64,000 nucleotides of DNA from Galbibacter pacificus (GCF_029603165.1 NZ_JAQSVC010000007.1:124001-188000), one strand, 5' to 3'; shown: positions 8,084 to 16,225, counted from the stretch's first letter. Made by a program: numbers and translations. Notes: generated from the sequence alone by a model not told the origin.

Positions 8084-8554
8084 ATGAACAAACTATCACA
8101 TATAAACAAACACGGCGAAGCCACAATGGTAGACGTTTCTGGGAAAGATAAAACCGAGCGTATTGCAACGGCTTCGGGTCTGGTTGTTTTTCCTCAGGAT
8201 GTTTTTAATCAACTGGAAGAGGCTCAATTTTCAAACAAAAAAGGAAGCATCATGCAAACTGCGGTTATCGCGGGAATTCAAGCGGTAAAAAAAACAGCAG
8301 ACCTTATTCCGCTTTGTCATCAATTATCATTATCCAAAATTAATATTGACATTCAGCCTATAGAAAACACTTTGAGAATAATATGCACGGTAAAATGCAA
8401 TGAGCGTACCGGAGTGGAAATGGAAGCATTAACGGGAGTTTCGGTCAGCACTTTGACCATTTACGATATGTGCAAAGCATTGTCGCATGACATCAAAATT
8501 ACCAATATTCAATTGGAAAAAAAGTCTGGTGGAAAAAGTGACTTCAACCGGTAA
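8084..8554 (+). CDS. moaC: Cyclic pyranopterin monophosphate synthase MoaC
   Basis: 156 residues from the ATG at 8084 (MNKLSHINKHGEATMVDVS). An upstream TTG would add 20 non-conserved residues from a repeat-like leader and is rejected. The conserved core includes LIPLCHQLSLS, the ERTGVEMEALTGVS segment and YDMCKAL, which hold the active-site residues. MoaC rearranges the MoaA product to cyclic pyranopterin monophosphate. Its 3' end overlaps the next gene by 17 bp if that gene starts at GTG 8538. Confidence 0.92.
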   Translation: MNKLSHINKHGEATMVDVSGKDKTERIATASGLVVFPQDVFNQLEEAQFSNKKGSIMQTAVIAGIQAVKKTADLIPLCHQLSLSKINIDIQPIENTLRIICTVKCNERTGVEMEALTGVSVSTLTIYDMCKALSHDIKITNIQLEKKSGGKSDFNR

Positions 8555-10202
8555 GTTATACGGATTGGTCCTTGCCGGCGGAAAAAGCACCCGAATGGGA
8601 AAAGACAAAGGATTGCTCAATTATCACGGAAAACCACAAAGGGAATATCTTTATAATTTATTAAAAGTGTGCTGCAACAAGGTTTTCATGAGCGTAAGAA
8701 AGGAGCAGGCACAGGAATTTAGCCATGAAATAAACCTCATTGTGGATAAAAACCTATATCCGGGGCCTTTTAACGGTTTATTGAGCGCTCACCATTTGGA
8801 CAAAAATGCTGCTTGGCTGGTTTTGGCATGCGATCTTCCTTTAATTGATGAAAAAGCAATAAAACAGCTTGTTTTATCACGAAATGCTACTAAATATGCA
8901 ACCGCTTTTAAGTCTTCTAAACAATCATTTCCCGAACCTCTATGCGCTATTTGGGAGGCCGATGGATTAAAAAGAGCTGAAAACTATTTAGAAGAAGGAA
9001 AATTGGCTTCTCCAGTAAATTTCTTGCTGAATAATGATGTGGAAATTGTGAAACCAGTGCAAGAAGATGTACTTTTAAATGCAAATTCAGAAGAAGATTA
9101 TCTGGAAATCATCAATAAACTGAAAAAATTGAAGGAAAATAGATACATACGGCAAACCATCTTAAAAAGTTTTGGAGAAGAAGCGCAAGAAAAGCTGAAA
9201 CAATCTGCAGTTTTGGTTGTGGGTGCCGGCGGTCTCGGAATTCCGGTTTTGCAGTATCTCAATGCCATGGGCGTAGGTACTTTGGGAATTGTGGAAAACG
9301 ATATTGTCGATCTTTCCAATCTTCAACGGCAAGTACTTTATGCTGAAGCCGATGTGGGCTTGCCTAAACTAGAGGTTGCCACAAAAAAACTGAAAGCCCA
9401 AAATATAGAAACCCAAATAAAAGGATACCCCACATACCTAAGCAACAAAAATGCATTGGAAATTATAAAGGATTATGACGTTGTGGTAGATGCAACCGAT
9501 AATTTCCCTACGCGCTATTTAATTAACGATGTTTGTGTAATGCTAGAAAAACCCTTTGTTTATGGAGCATTGCACGAATTTGAAGGACAAGTGAGCGTTT
9601 TTAATTACCGGGGTGGCCCTACATACCGCTGTTTGTTCCCTACCATGCCCGGAAGGGGAGAAATGCCCGATTGTAACGAAAATGGGGTTTTGGGCATAAT
9701 TCCCGGAATTATAGGAAACCTTCAGGCATTGGAAACCGTAAAAATTATAACGGGTATTGGAAGACCGCTTTCAGGAAAATTATTGATTTTTAACGGTCTT
9801 CAGCAACAATACCAGCAAATTATGTTCAAGGCGGTAAAAGAAAACCTGCACCGTACCCAATTGGAAACCAATTATGAAGAAGTTTTATGCGAAATGGATG
9901 ATTTAATTTCGGTCATCGAGCTTCAAAATATGTTAAACAGCAATGCGGAGCTTCAAATTATAGATGTTCGTACTTCAGAAGAATTTAAAAACTTCAATAT
10001 AGATTCTTCCTATAACATTCCGTTGCAGGAATTGAGCAGGCGAAAGCATGAAATAGATACTTCAAAAGAAGTGGTTCTGGTATGCCAATCCGGTATCCGA
10101 AGCGCAAAAGCCTGTAAATATTTAAAAGAACAGTTCAATAGAAATTTCCGTGAACTTGAAGGCGGGATTAATAAATATTTAAAAAATGCAATTAACATTT
10201 GA
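8538..10202 (+). CDS. Fused MobA-like nucleotidyltransferase / MoeB adenylyltransferase / rhodanese
   Basis: 554 residues from GTG 8538. An in-frame ATG at 8487 would add 17 residues but overlap moaC by 68 bp. Three domains follow one another. A MobA-like GTP:molybdopterin guanylyltransferase fills about 4-200, with LAGGKSTRMGKDKG at 12-25 and ACDLPL near 97. A MoeB/ThiF E1-like domain spans about 205-435, with GAGGLG at 229-234, NLQRQ near 262 and DATDN near 318. A rhodanese domain spans about 455-554, with active-site Cys516 in CQSGIRS. The MoeB part lacks the paired CxxC zinc ligands of E. coli MoeB. One chain could activate and sulfurate MoaD and add the nucleotide to the cofactor. It overlaps the following permease gene by 17 bp. 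Confidence 0.88.
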   Translation: MTSTGKLYGLVLAGGKSTRMGKDKGLLNYHGKPQREYLYNLLKVCCNKVFMSVRKEQAQEFSHEINLIVDKNLYPGPFNGLLSAHHLDKNAAWLVLACDLPLIDEKAIKQLVLSRNATKYATAFKSSKQSFPEPLCAIWEADGLKRAENYLEEGKLASPVNFLLNNDVEIVKPVQEDVLLNANSEEDYLEIINKLKKLKENRYIRQTILKSFGEEAQEKLKQSAVLVVGAGGLGIPVLQYLNAMGVGTLGIVENDIVDLSNLQRQVLYAEADVGLPKLEVATKKLKAQNIETQIKGYPTYLSNKNALEIIKDYDVVVDATDNFPTRYLINDVCVMLEKPFVYGALHEFEGQVSVFNYRGGPTYRCLFPTMPGRGEMPDCNENGVLGIIPGIIGNLQALETVKIITGIGRPLSGKLLIFNGLQQQYQQIMFKAVKENLHRTQLETNYEEVLCEMDDLISVIELQNMLNSNAELQIIDVRTSEEFKNFNIDSSYNIPLQELSRRKHEIDTSKEVVLVCQSGIRSAKACKYLKEQFNRNFRELEGGINKYLKNAINI

Positions 10203-10974
10203 TTCGTTACTTATTCTTTCGCTCAGTTTTTTTATCATAGCCGTGCTATATTCTTCGGTTGGTTTTGGCGGAGGAAGCAGTTACCTGGCATTACTTACCC
10301 TATTTTTCGCAAGCTTTTTTGTTATTCGTTCCATTGCCTTGGTATGTAATTTAATGGTGGTGTCGGGAAGCACGATTTTGTATTATAAAAAGGGGCATTT
10401 CGACATAAAAAAGTTTATTCCCTTTGTGGTAGCCAGTATTCCATTGGCTTATTTAGGGGCGTCTTTTAGGTTGAAAGAATATGTTTTTTTCATTATTTTA
10501 GGAATAGCATTAATGATTTCGGCCATATTGTTGGCCACACAAAGTTTAAAGGAAAAAAAACGCAAAACACGGCTTACGGCCAAGAAGTATCCCATTTGGG
10601 TAACCTATGCTCTAGGGGCCGGAATAGGTTTTTTGTCTGGCTTGGTAGGCATTGGTGGCGGAATTTTCCTAGCACCGATACTTAACCATATGCGATGGGA
10701 TTTTTCAATTAAAATTGCAGCTTTGGCCAGCTTTTTTATTTTGGTGAATTCCATTTCTGGCATTGCAGGGCTCGTAACCAACCAGATGTTTATTTTTCCT
10801 TGGAAGGAAGGTTTAATATTGTTGGCGGTCGTATTTATTGGTGGGCAAATAGGAATTAGGATTAGTTTGAACAAATTAAGCGGAAGAGGCATTAAATTGC
10901 TGACCGCTGTTTTGGTGTTTATTGTAGGATTGCGCGTAATGTTGAATAACGGATTGGGATTGATAAACATATAA
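10186..10974 (+). CDS. TauE/SafE family sulfite exporter-like permease
   Basis: 262-residue integral membrane protein with about eight helices in two homologous halves. Each half carries the family's glycine-rich repeat: VGFGGGSSYLAL near residue 25 and LVGIGGGIFLAP near 155. The family moves sulfite, sulfoacetate or other small sulfur anions. It starts inside the 3' end of the cofactor fusion gene, so it is translationally coupled to it. A link to a molybdenum-dependent sulfite-oxidising enzyme or to sulfur supply for the cofactor is plausible but inferred. Confidence 0.8.
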   Translation: MQLTFDSLLILSLSFFIIAVLYSSVGFGGGSSYLALLTLFFASFFVIRSIALVCNLMVVSGSTILYYKKGHFDIKKFIPFVVASIPLAYLGASFRLKEYVFFIILGIALMISAILLATQSLKEKKRKTRLTAKKYPIWVTYALGAGIGFLSGLVGIGGGIFLAPILNHMRWDFSIKIAALASFFILVNSISGIAGLVTNQMFIFPWKEGLILLAVVFIGGQIGIRISLNKLSGRGIKLLTAVLVFIVGLRVMLNNGLGLINI

Positions 10975-11050
10975 GTGCAGGTACGCGTGGCGGTCCGACC
11001 GTTTTTACAAGTAAACCTCTTGCATGGTTTTAAAATCATGTAGGTATAAA

Positions 11051-12283
11051 ATGAAGAGAATGGATAAAAATACAGACAGCATGATTTCTTTTAAAGAGGC
11101 TTATAAAAAAGTTTTAGAGCAAAAAGAGTTCTACGGAACCGAAAAAGTGCTGTTTACCAGTAGCTTTGGCCGTGTTTTGGCAGAAGATATCCTGGCCGAC
11201 AGGGATTTTCCTGCATTTAACAGGGCTACAAAAGACGGAATAGCAATACATTATTCGACAATCGAACAGCAACGCAATGCATTTCCCATTGAAGGAATCG
11301 TGGCTGCCGGAACCCAGCAAGCCAAACTGAAAGATGTATCGCATTGCTTGGAGATTATGACGGGCGCCGTTCTTCCCGAAAACACCGATACCGTCGTGAT
11401 GTATGAAGATATAAATATTGGAAACGGAACGGCAACACTTCAAAAAGAAGTAAAAAAAGGTCAGAACATACATTGGCAAGGCAGCGATACAACCAAAGGA
11501 ACCGTGGTAATAAAAAAAAATACTCAAATAACGGCAGCCGAAATAGGCATTTTGGCCGCTGTGGGAAAAGTGGAGGTGTTGGTGAAAAAACTTCCAAAAG
11601 TTACGTTGATATCAACCGGAAACGAATTGGTTGCGGTTCATGAAACACCGTTGCCGCACCAAATACGGGAATCCAACATGCTTTCGTTGCATGCCCTTTT
11701 GGAAGCCAATAAAATTACACCCCAACACTTCCATTTAAAAGATGATAAAGAAGCGGTTACAAATAGCTTGCGGGAATTGCTACATAGCAACGATGTACTT
11801 ATTTTAAGCGGGGGTGTATCCAAAGGAAAATACGATTATATTCCGGAAGCCTTTGAAGCATTGAAGGTAGAAAAGGTATTTCACCGGGTAAAACAGCGTC
11901 CCGGGAAACCCTTTTGGTTTGGAGTGCATCCAAAAACAAAGACCGTTATTTTTTCTTTCCCGGGAAATCCAGTGTCTACCTTTGCCAATTATCATGTGTA
12001 TTTTAAGGCATGGCTTGCGGCTTGCATGGAATTGTCAAAAAAAGCGATGAAAGTTGTTTTGGGCGAAGCGATTTCCAATGAGGTTCCGTTAACCGTTTTT
12101 AAAAATGTAAAGTTGAATGATGAAAATGGGAAAAAAGTAGCTTTTTTAGTCACAACAAATGGTTCTGGGGACTTAATGAGCTTGGCAGAAACCGACGGAT
12201 TTATTCAGTTGCCACCGCAGGAAACGTTTGAAAAGGGAACGGTTGTTCGGTTTGTACCAACTCGAAATGAGTTCTATAAATAA
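11051..12283 (+). CDS. moeA: Molybdopterin molybdenumtransferase MoeA
   Basis: About 410 residues from ATG 11051 (MKRMDKNTDSMISFKEA); an ATG at 11024 or 11060 is possible. The order of motifs fits MoeA: FNRATKDGIAI near residue 50, MTGAVLP near 101, STGNEL near 188, ILSGGVSKGKYDY near 246 and FSFPGNPVST near 298, the last two being the molybdopterin-binding domain. MoeA inserts molybdate into adenylated molybdopterin. No separate MogA/MoaB adenylating gene is in the window. It lies 76 bp after the permease, in the same direction. Confidence 0.9.
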   Translation: MKRMDKNTDSMISFKEAYKKVLEQKEFYGTEKVLFTSSFGRVLAEDILADRDFPAFNRATKDGIAIHYSTIEQQRNAFPIEGIVAAGTQQAKLKDVSHCLEIMTGAVLPENTDTVVMYEDINIGNGTATLQKEVKKGQNIHWQGSDTTKGTVVIKKNTQITAAEIGILAAVGKVEVLVKKLPKVTLISTGNELVAVHETPLPHQIRESNMLSLHALLEANKITPQHFHLKDDKEAVTNSLRELLHSNDVLILSGGVSKGKYDYIPEAFEALKVEKVFHRVKQRPGKPFWFGVHPKTKTVIFSFPGNPVSTFANYHVYFKAWLAACMELSKKAMKVVLGEAISNEVPLTVFKNVKLNDENGKKVAFLVTTNGSGDLMSLAETDGFIQLPPQETFEKGTVVRFVPTRNEFYK

Positions 12284-12295
12284 AATAGCGCAATT

Positions 12296-13315
12296 ATGAT
12301 GCACGAGCTACAACATATCGTTACGTTTTATAAAAAAGCAAAAACCAAAGGCGAGCGTTGTGTACTGGCTACCGTTGTTGCCTTGGAAGGTTCTTCTTAC
12401 CGAAAGCCCGGCGTACGTATGCTAATACATGAAAATGGAACCATGATAGGAGCCGTAAGTGGCGGATGCGTAGAAAAGGAAGTGCAAAGACAAAGTTTAT
12501 CGGTTTTTAACGATGATATTCCAAAATTAATAACATATGATGGGCGTTACCGATTAGGGTGCGAAGGGATTTTGTATATTTTAATTGAACCTTTTGATGT
12601 TTCCAATGAATTTTTGAGTGCTTTTGATGAAGCTATAAACAAACGTAAAGCACTGCACTTGCATTCTTTTTTTGAAGCAAAGGACGGAGCGGATGTCCGA
12701 TACGGTACTTTGGTAACTTTCCCGGGTGATGCCGTTTTTCCCTTTAACCAAAAACTTTCAAGGGTTTCGCCAGCTTCGCTCGATGTTTTTGTGCAAACAT
12801 TAAAGCCATCGTTAAAATTACTTGTTATCGGAGCCGAGCATGATGCCGTTCAATTATGTGCAATGGCATCGTCATGCGGGTGGGAAATAACCATTGTAGC
12901 TCCCGAAACCGACCCGAAAACATTGGAAAACTTCCCCGGGGCCAAAGCTATTGTCAATACAAGGCCCGAAATATTCGATCCTGCCATAATAGATAATCAG
13001 ACGGCGGTAGTATTAATGACACACAGCTACTCCAAAGATTTACAGTATTTATTAAAATTAACCAATAAAAAGCATAGGTATTTAGGGATTTTAGGTCCGT
13101 TAAGAAGAAGGGAAAAGTTGTTTAACGAACTTACCGAACACCAACCGGACATAGATCTCGATTTTTTTGAATCGGTTCACGGACCAGCAGGGGTTAACAT
13201 AGGCGCAGAAACACCACAGGAAATAGCCGTTTCCATAATTGCCGAGATATTATCGGTTTTTAGGGAACAAAAAGTAATTCCGTTAAAAAACAAAAAAGGA
13301 CGAATACATACATGA
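12296..13315 (+). CDS. XdhC/CoxI family molybdoenzyme maturation factor
   Basis: 339 residues. The N-terminal XdhC_CoxI domain has GSSYRKPGVRML near residue 32 and SGGCVEKEV near 54; the C-terminal Rossmann-like domain has LLVIGAEHDAVQL near 176 and LGILGPLRRREKL near 257. XdhC-type proteins bind sulfurated cofactor and load it into xanthine-dehydrogenase-family enzymes. Such an enzyme is expected in the cell but is absent from this window. The gene follows moeA by 12 bp and precedes mocA by 70 bp, so the three look like one unit. Confidence 0.85.
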   Translation: MMHELQHIVTFYKKAKTKGERCVLATVVALEGSSYRKPGVRMLIHENGTMIGAVSGGCVEKEVQRQSLSVFNDDIPKLITYDGRYRLGCEGILYILIEPFDVSNEFLSAFDEAINKRKALHLHSFFEAKDGADVRYGTLVTFPGDAVFPFNQKLSRVSPASLDVFVQTLKPSLKLLVIGAEHDAVQLCAMASSCGWEITIVAPETDPKTLENFPGAKAIVNTRPEIFDPAIIDNQTAVVLMTHSYSKDLQYLLKLTNKKHRYLGILGPLRRREKLFNELTEHQPDIDLDFFESVHGPAGVNIGAETPQEIAVSIIAEILSVFREQKVIPLKNKKGRIHT

Positions 13316-13385
13316 TTAACAAACAACGACAAGGAACTAAAGAAACGACGCAAACACTGAGTAAAAAATAACGAACGGACCAAGA

Positions 13386-13994
13386 ATGAAACCAAAAATA
13401 GCCATAATAATCCTTGCAGCAGGGGCTTCCAACAGGATGGGGGTTCCAAAACAATTATTGCCATGGAGAGACAGAACGTTGTTGGAGCATAGCATACGTA
13501 TTGCAACTCCAATTTTTGAAGATGTATTTGTGGTGTTGGGCGCAAATGCCAAATTAATTGAGCAGCAAACAACCTTGAACGTCCCTATTTTAAAGCATGA
13601 AAACTGGAAAAATGGTTTGGGAAGTTCCATCGCTTTTGCGGTAAAAGAATTAAAGCATCATCATTTTGACGGGATTTTGTTTGTTTTGGGCGATCAACCT
13701 TTCGTTACGGGCAGGTATTTAAAAACACTTCAACATACATTTCAGCAGGAAAGTCAAAGTATTATTGCTTCTCAATTCAGGAAAAAACTTGGGGTGCCGG
13801 CAATTTTTCCGCAGAAATATTTTAATTTATTGGAAGAATTAAACGCAGATGAAGGCGCTAAGCAGATTATAAAGGAAAACGAGGACAACGTTATTGCCAT
13901 TCCCGCGGGAGACTTTGTAATGGATATCGATACAAAACAAGATTACGAGAAGGCACATAAATTGTTTTTCGGGGAGGGAGGCAAAATGACATGA
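13386..13994 (+). CDS. MocA-like molybdenum cofactor nucleotidyltransferase
   Basis: 202-residue NTP transferase with the N-terminal signature LAAGASNRMGVPKQLLPW (residues 9-26), the metal-binding LGDQPFV near 105 and a C-terminal DIDTKQDYEKA. The family includes MocA, which makes the cytosine-dinucleotide form of the cofactor used by xanthine-dehydrogenase-type enzymes. With the MobA-like domain upstream, the locus could supply both guanine and cytosine forms. The assignment as MocA rather than another sugar-nucleotide transferase rests on the xdhC neighbour. It is the last gene before the accessory patch. Confidence 0.8.
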   Translation: MKPKIAIIILAAGASNRMGVPKQLLPWRDRTLLEHSIRIATPIFEDVFVVLGANAKLIEQQTTLNVPILKHENWKNGLGSSIAFAVKELKHHHFDGILFVLGDQPFVTGRYLKTLQHTFQQESQSIIASQFRKKLGVPAIFPQKYFNLLEELNADEGAKQIIKENEDNVIAIPAGDFVMDIDTKQDYEKAHKLFFGEGGKMT

Positions 13995-14037
13995 GTTTTG
14001 ATATAAGTTTAAATTTTAAAGATTAATTTTTTCTTAC

Positions 14038-14097
14038 ATCTAACAATTTAACCACAGGTCCCGAAGGGTTTTGCAACGGTTACCATCTTTGTTAGCT
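14038..14097 (-). repeat. attC-like recombination site downstream of parE
   Basis: A 60-bp imperfect palindrome right after parE. The outer arms are CTAAC (14040-14044) and GTTAG (14091-14095), the inner arms TAACC (14049-14053) and GGTTA (14078-14082), with a small CCC/GGG hairpin at the centre. Read on the minus strand, the distal core is GTTAGAT, a full match to the integron R' consensus GTTRRRY; the proximal core AGCTAAC misses RYYYAAC at one base. Size and nested arms fit integron attC sites. This was read by eye only; decayed repeats of other kinds could look similar. Confidence 0.45.
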
Positions 14098-14106
14098 ACA
14101 GCCATT

Positions 14107-14406
14107 TTATTCATTCAGTCTAGATTCAATATCCATTCTCTGATGCAAAATTCTGATGATTTCAATCTCACTACTCTTTCGATTGATTTTATAAAAAATA
14201 AAGTGCGATTTTATTTGGGAATGGAAATATCCTTTTCTTATTTGACCGTAATCTTTTCCTGATTCTGGATTTTCAGCCAAATATTCAATTTCATCCATTA
14301 TTAAGTTAAAATACCTGTCTGCCTGTTCTAGCGACCAATTTTCATAAGTGTAAAGCCATATATTCTCAATATCTTGATTCGCCTCTTGACTGATGTTATA
14401 ATTCAT
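14107..14406 (-). CDS. parE: ParE/RelE superfamily toxin
   Basis: 99-residue toxin of the ParE/RelE fold (begins MNYNISQEANQDIENIW). Typical elements are the N-terminal helices with NWSLEQADRYFNLI, a central FHSQIKSHFIFYKI strand pair and a C-terminal IIRILHQRMDIES. ParE toxins poison DNA gyrase. The start codon shares its A with the antitoxin stop (TAATG), the usual coupling in such pairs. The module lies between two GTTAG-type core sites, suggesting it arrived as a mobile cassette. Confidence 0.85.
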   Translation of the reverse strand: MNYNISQEANQDIENIWLYTYENWSLEQADRYFNLIMDEIEYLAENPESGKDYGQIRKGYFHSQIKSHFIFYKINRKSSEIEIIRILHQRMDIESRLNE

Positions 14407-14654
14407 TATTCAGCCAAATGTTTTTGATGAAGGCTTTTTAAGCGTTTTTCCCGGTCAAAATTTTCTACAAAACCTGATTTTTCTCCTTTTTTTAGCTCTT
14501 TGATAAGCTCAGCTCTTTTGGATTCTTCACGCTCAAACATTCTCAAAGCAGCCCTTACGACTTCACTTGCAGAAGAATATTTTCCTGTTTTTATTTGTCG
14601 GCTGATGAAATTGTCAAAATAATCTCCAAGTAAAATAGATGTGTTTTTAGCCAT
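14406..14654 (-). CDS. parD: ParD-type ribbon-helix-helix antitoxin
   Basis: 82 residues from ATG 14654 (MAKNTSILLGDYFDNFISRQ). The frame extends upstream, but that would cover the promoter and hairpin, so it is rejected. The N-terminal 45 residues form an RHH DNA-binding domain (KYSSASEVVRAALRMFE) and the charged C-terminus (about 50-82) would wrap the toxin, as in CC2985-family ParD. It should neutralise the downstream toxin and repress its own promoter, where a matching palindrome is found. Confidence 0.87.
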   Translation of the reverse strand: MAKNTSILLGDYFDNFISRQIKTGKYSSASEVVRAALRMFEREESKRAELIKELKKGEKSGFVENFDREKRLKSLHQKHLAE

Positions 14655-14674
14655 AATTCTAAAATTATTTATTA

Positions 14675-14706
14675 CAAATATACCAACTATTGGTATAAAA
14701 TCAAAA
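14675..14706 (-). promoter_or_regulatory. parDE promoter with palindromic operator in the spacer
   Basis: Read on the minus strand: -33 TTTTG (14706-14702), a 19-bp spacer and a perfect -7 TATATTTG (14682-14675), 20 bp before the parD ATG. The dyad TATACCAA-N3-TTGGTATA (14679-14697) is perfect over 8+8 bp and fills the spacer, overlapping the -7 box. A protein bound there would block RNA polymerase, as expected for ParD autorepression. Confidence 0.7.
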
Positions 14707-14740
14707 TGATATTTTTTCGGATTTCGTTTGGGTTGGTTGC

Positions 14741-14747
14741 AGCTAAC
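14741..14747 (-). other. attI-like core site (GTTAGCT on the minus strand)
   Basis: On the minus strand this reads GTTAGCT, extended as GTTAGCTGCAACC through 14735. It matches 11 of 13 bases with the plus-strand sequence at 14091-14103 at the far side of the cassette, and misses GTTRRRY at one base. It lies between the recombinase start (14955) and parD, where attI sits in integrons. It could instead be one of two terminal inverted repeats of a small element. Confidence 0.35.
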
Positions 14748-14753
14748 AGTCCG

Positions 14754-14797
14754 GGGCTTCTTGTTGTTTCGCCCTAAGGCGAAACAACAAGAAGCCC
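14754..14797. repeat. Perfect 20-bp inverted repeat (hairpin)
   Basis: Left arm 14754-14773 and right arm 14778-14797 are exact reverse complements (arms start GGGCTTCTTG and end AAGAAGCCC) around a 4-base CTAA loop. There is no U-run on either side, so it is not a simple terminator. It lies 6 bp from the attI-like core. Such a strong fold could be a single-strand recombination substrate, a palindromic repeat family member or a transcription barrier. Confidence 0.9.
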
Positions 14798-14954
14798 ACA
14801 GAATCACACAAATATAGATAATATCCGTTTTTAATACAACACTTTTTTAATGGATATAAATAATCATGTTATCAGAAGGTTATAGCGTATTTTTAATTTT
14901 TATCATTCATTATTTTATATATTATATTCGTATATTTACTAAATAAAAAATATA

Positions 14955-16024
14955 ATGGAGACTCGTCTATATCCATACCAATTTGGATATCATAGGGAAA
15001 AACCGGTTATTTTTGTCAAGTTCCCGTTTGACCTTAAGCTTAAAGATGCCTTGAGAAAACAATTCCCTTCGGCCAAGTGGAGCAATACCAATAAGGCTTG
15101 GTACTTGCCCGATTTACCGGCGGTAAGGACTGTTTTGGGGCCTTCCGAAAAATAACATAGGGCAAAAAAAGGAGTTGCAGATCCATCCTATTAACCGGGA
15201 GGCCTATGCAAAAATGAGAAACCAGTTGGAGCTCAAGGCATATAGCGCCAATACCATCCGGATGTATTTGAGCGAATTTGCACATCTGTTAAAACTCTTG
15301 AATGATTATCCGGTAAAAAGGCTTACTTCCCAATGTTTAAAAGATTATTTTCTGTATTGTTTAAAACAGGAAAAAATGTGCGAACGAAAAATGAACGGTA
15401 AAATAAATGCCATTAAATTTTACTTTGAACAAGTATTGCACCAGCCCAAAATGTTTTTTGACATTCCGCGCCCCAAAAAACCGTTAACATTACCCCAAAA
15501 CACTAAATAAAAGTGAGATAAAACTCCTTTTTAAATAGGTGAAAAACCCCAAAACCTCTACTCATTCTAAAACTTTGTTACGGTATGGGGCTCCGGGTAA
15601 GCGAAGTTGTCCATTTAAAATTGGAAGACATAGATATTCGCGATCGTTATGTGCTTATAGCTTCTGCCAAAGTGAAGAAAGATCGCTACGTTCCGTTATC
15701 CGAGTCGGTTTTAGGGCTGTTCAATCAATACCGGAAAATATATAAGCCTGAAAAGTTTTTGTTTGAAGGCCAATATGGTGGGGCATACTCGAAAAGTAGT
15801 TTGCAGCATGTTTTTAGAAAAGCAGTGAAAGCTGCCGGCATTAGAAAAAAAATAGGCATACATGGGCTACGCCATAGCTATGCTTCCCATTTATTGAAAA
15901 GCGGTGCAGATATCCGGTTTATCCAGGAATTACTGGGGCATAATTTTGTCAGACCACTCAAATTTATACACATGTGGCACATAGTTCGCTAAAATCGGCG
16001 CAAAACCCCCTCGATTTTCTGTAG
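14955..16024 (+). pseudogene. Tyrosine recombinase/integrase, multiply disrupted
   Basis: Pieces of one integrase can be reassembled across frames. They are an N-terminal arm domain (METRLYPYQFGYHREKP, 14955-15152), a SAM-like core-binding domain (ELKAYSANTIRMYLSEF, from about 15160) and the catalytic domain with MGLRVSE (Arg, 15585), a Lys-bearing SAKVKKDRY strand, HGLRHSYASH and LGH. After a final shift comes IYTHVAHSS, with the tyrosine nucleophile, ending at TAG 16022-16024. Visible lesions are frameshifts near 15140-15150, 15495, 15580 and 15945, and an in-frame TAG at 15536-15538. The type is common in Bacteroidota. It shows no obvious extra patch typical of integron IntI. Confidence 0.85.
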
Positions 16025-16225
16025 AATAAAAGGTAACGGATTTACTGCATGCTACAGATAAAAGGTAGCCAAAATTAAATGTTTTAAAAAAATTTTAGGC
16101 GAAAAGTAGTTTTATTTTTGGTTGGGTTCTTTAAATATAAACCGATTCATGTTTAATATAAAATACGTATTTTTAATAAGTGGAATTTGTAAAATTCGGT
16201 TGAAAAATATAGCTAAACGTTAAAT

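Noticed and set aside
14754-14797. The 20-bp hairpin as an ordinary terminator
   Set aside because: No T run on either side, and no gene end within range: parD begins 100 bp away and the recombinase starts 157 bp away.
14185-15155. The short N-terminal integrase frame (14955-15155) as a stand-alone gene
   Set aside because: Its sequence continues into the next frame with clear integrase similarity after a one-base shift, so it is a fragment.
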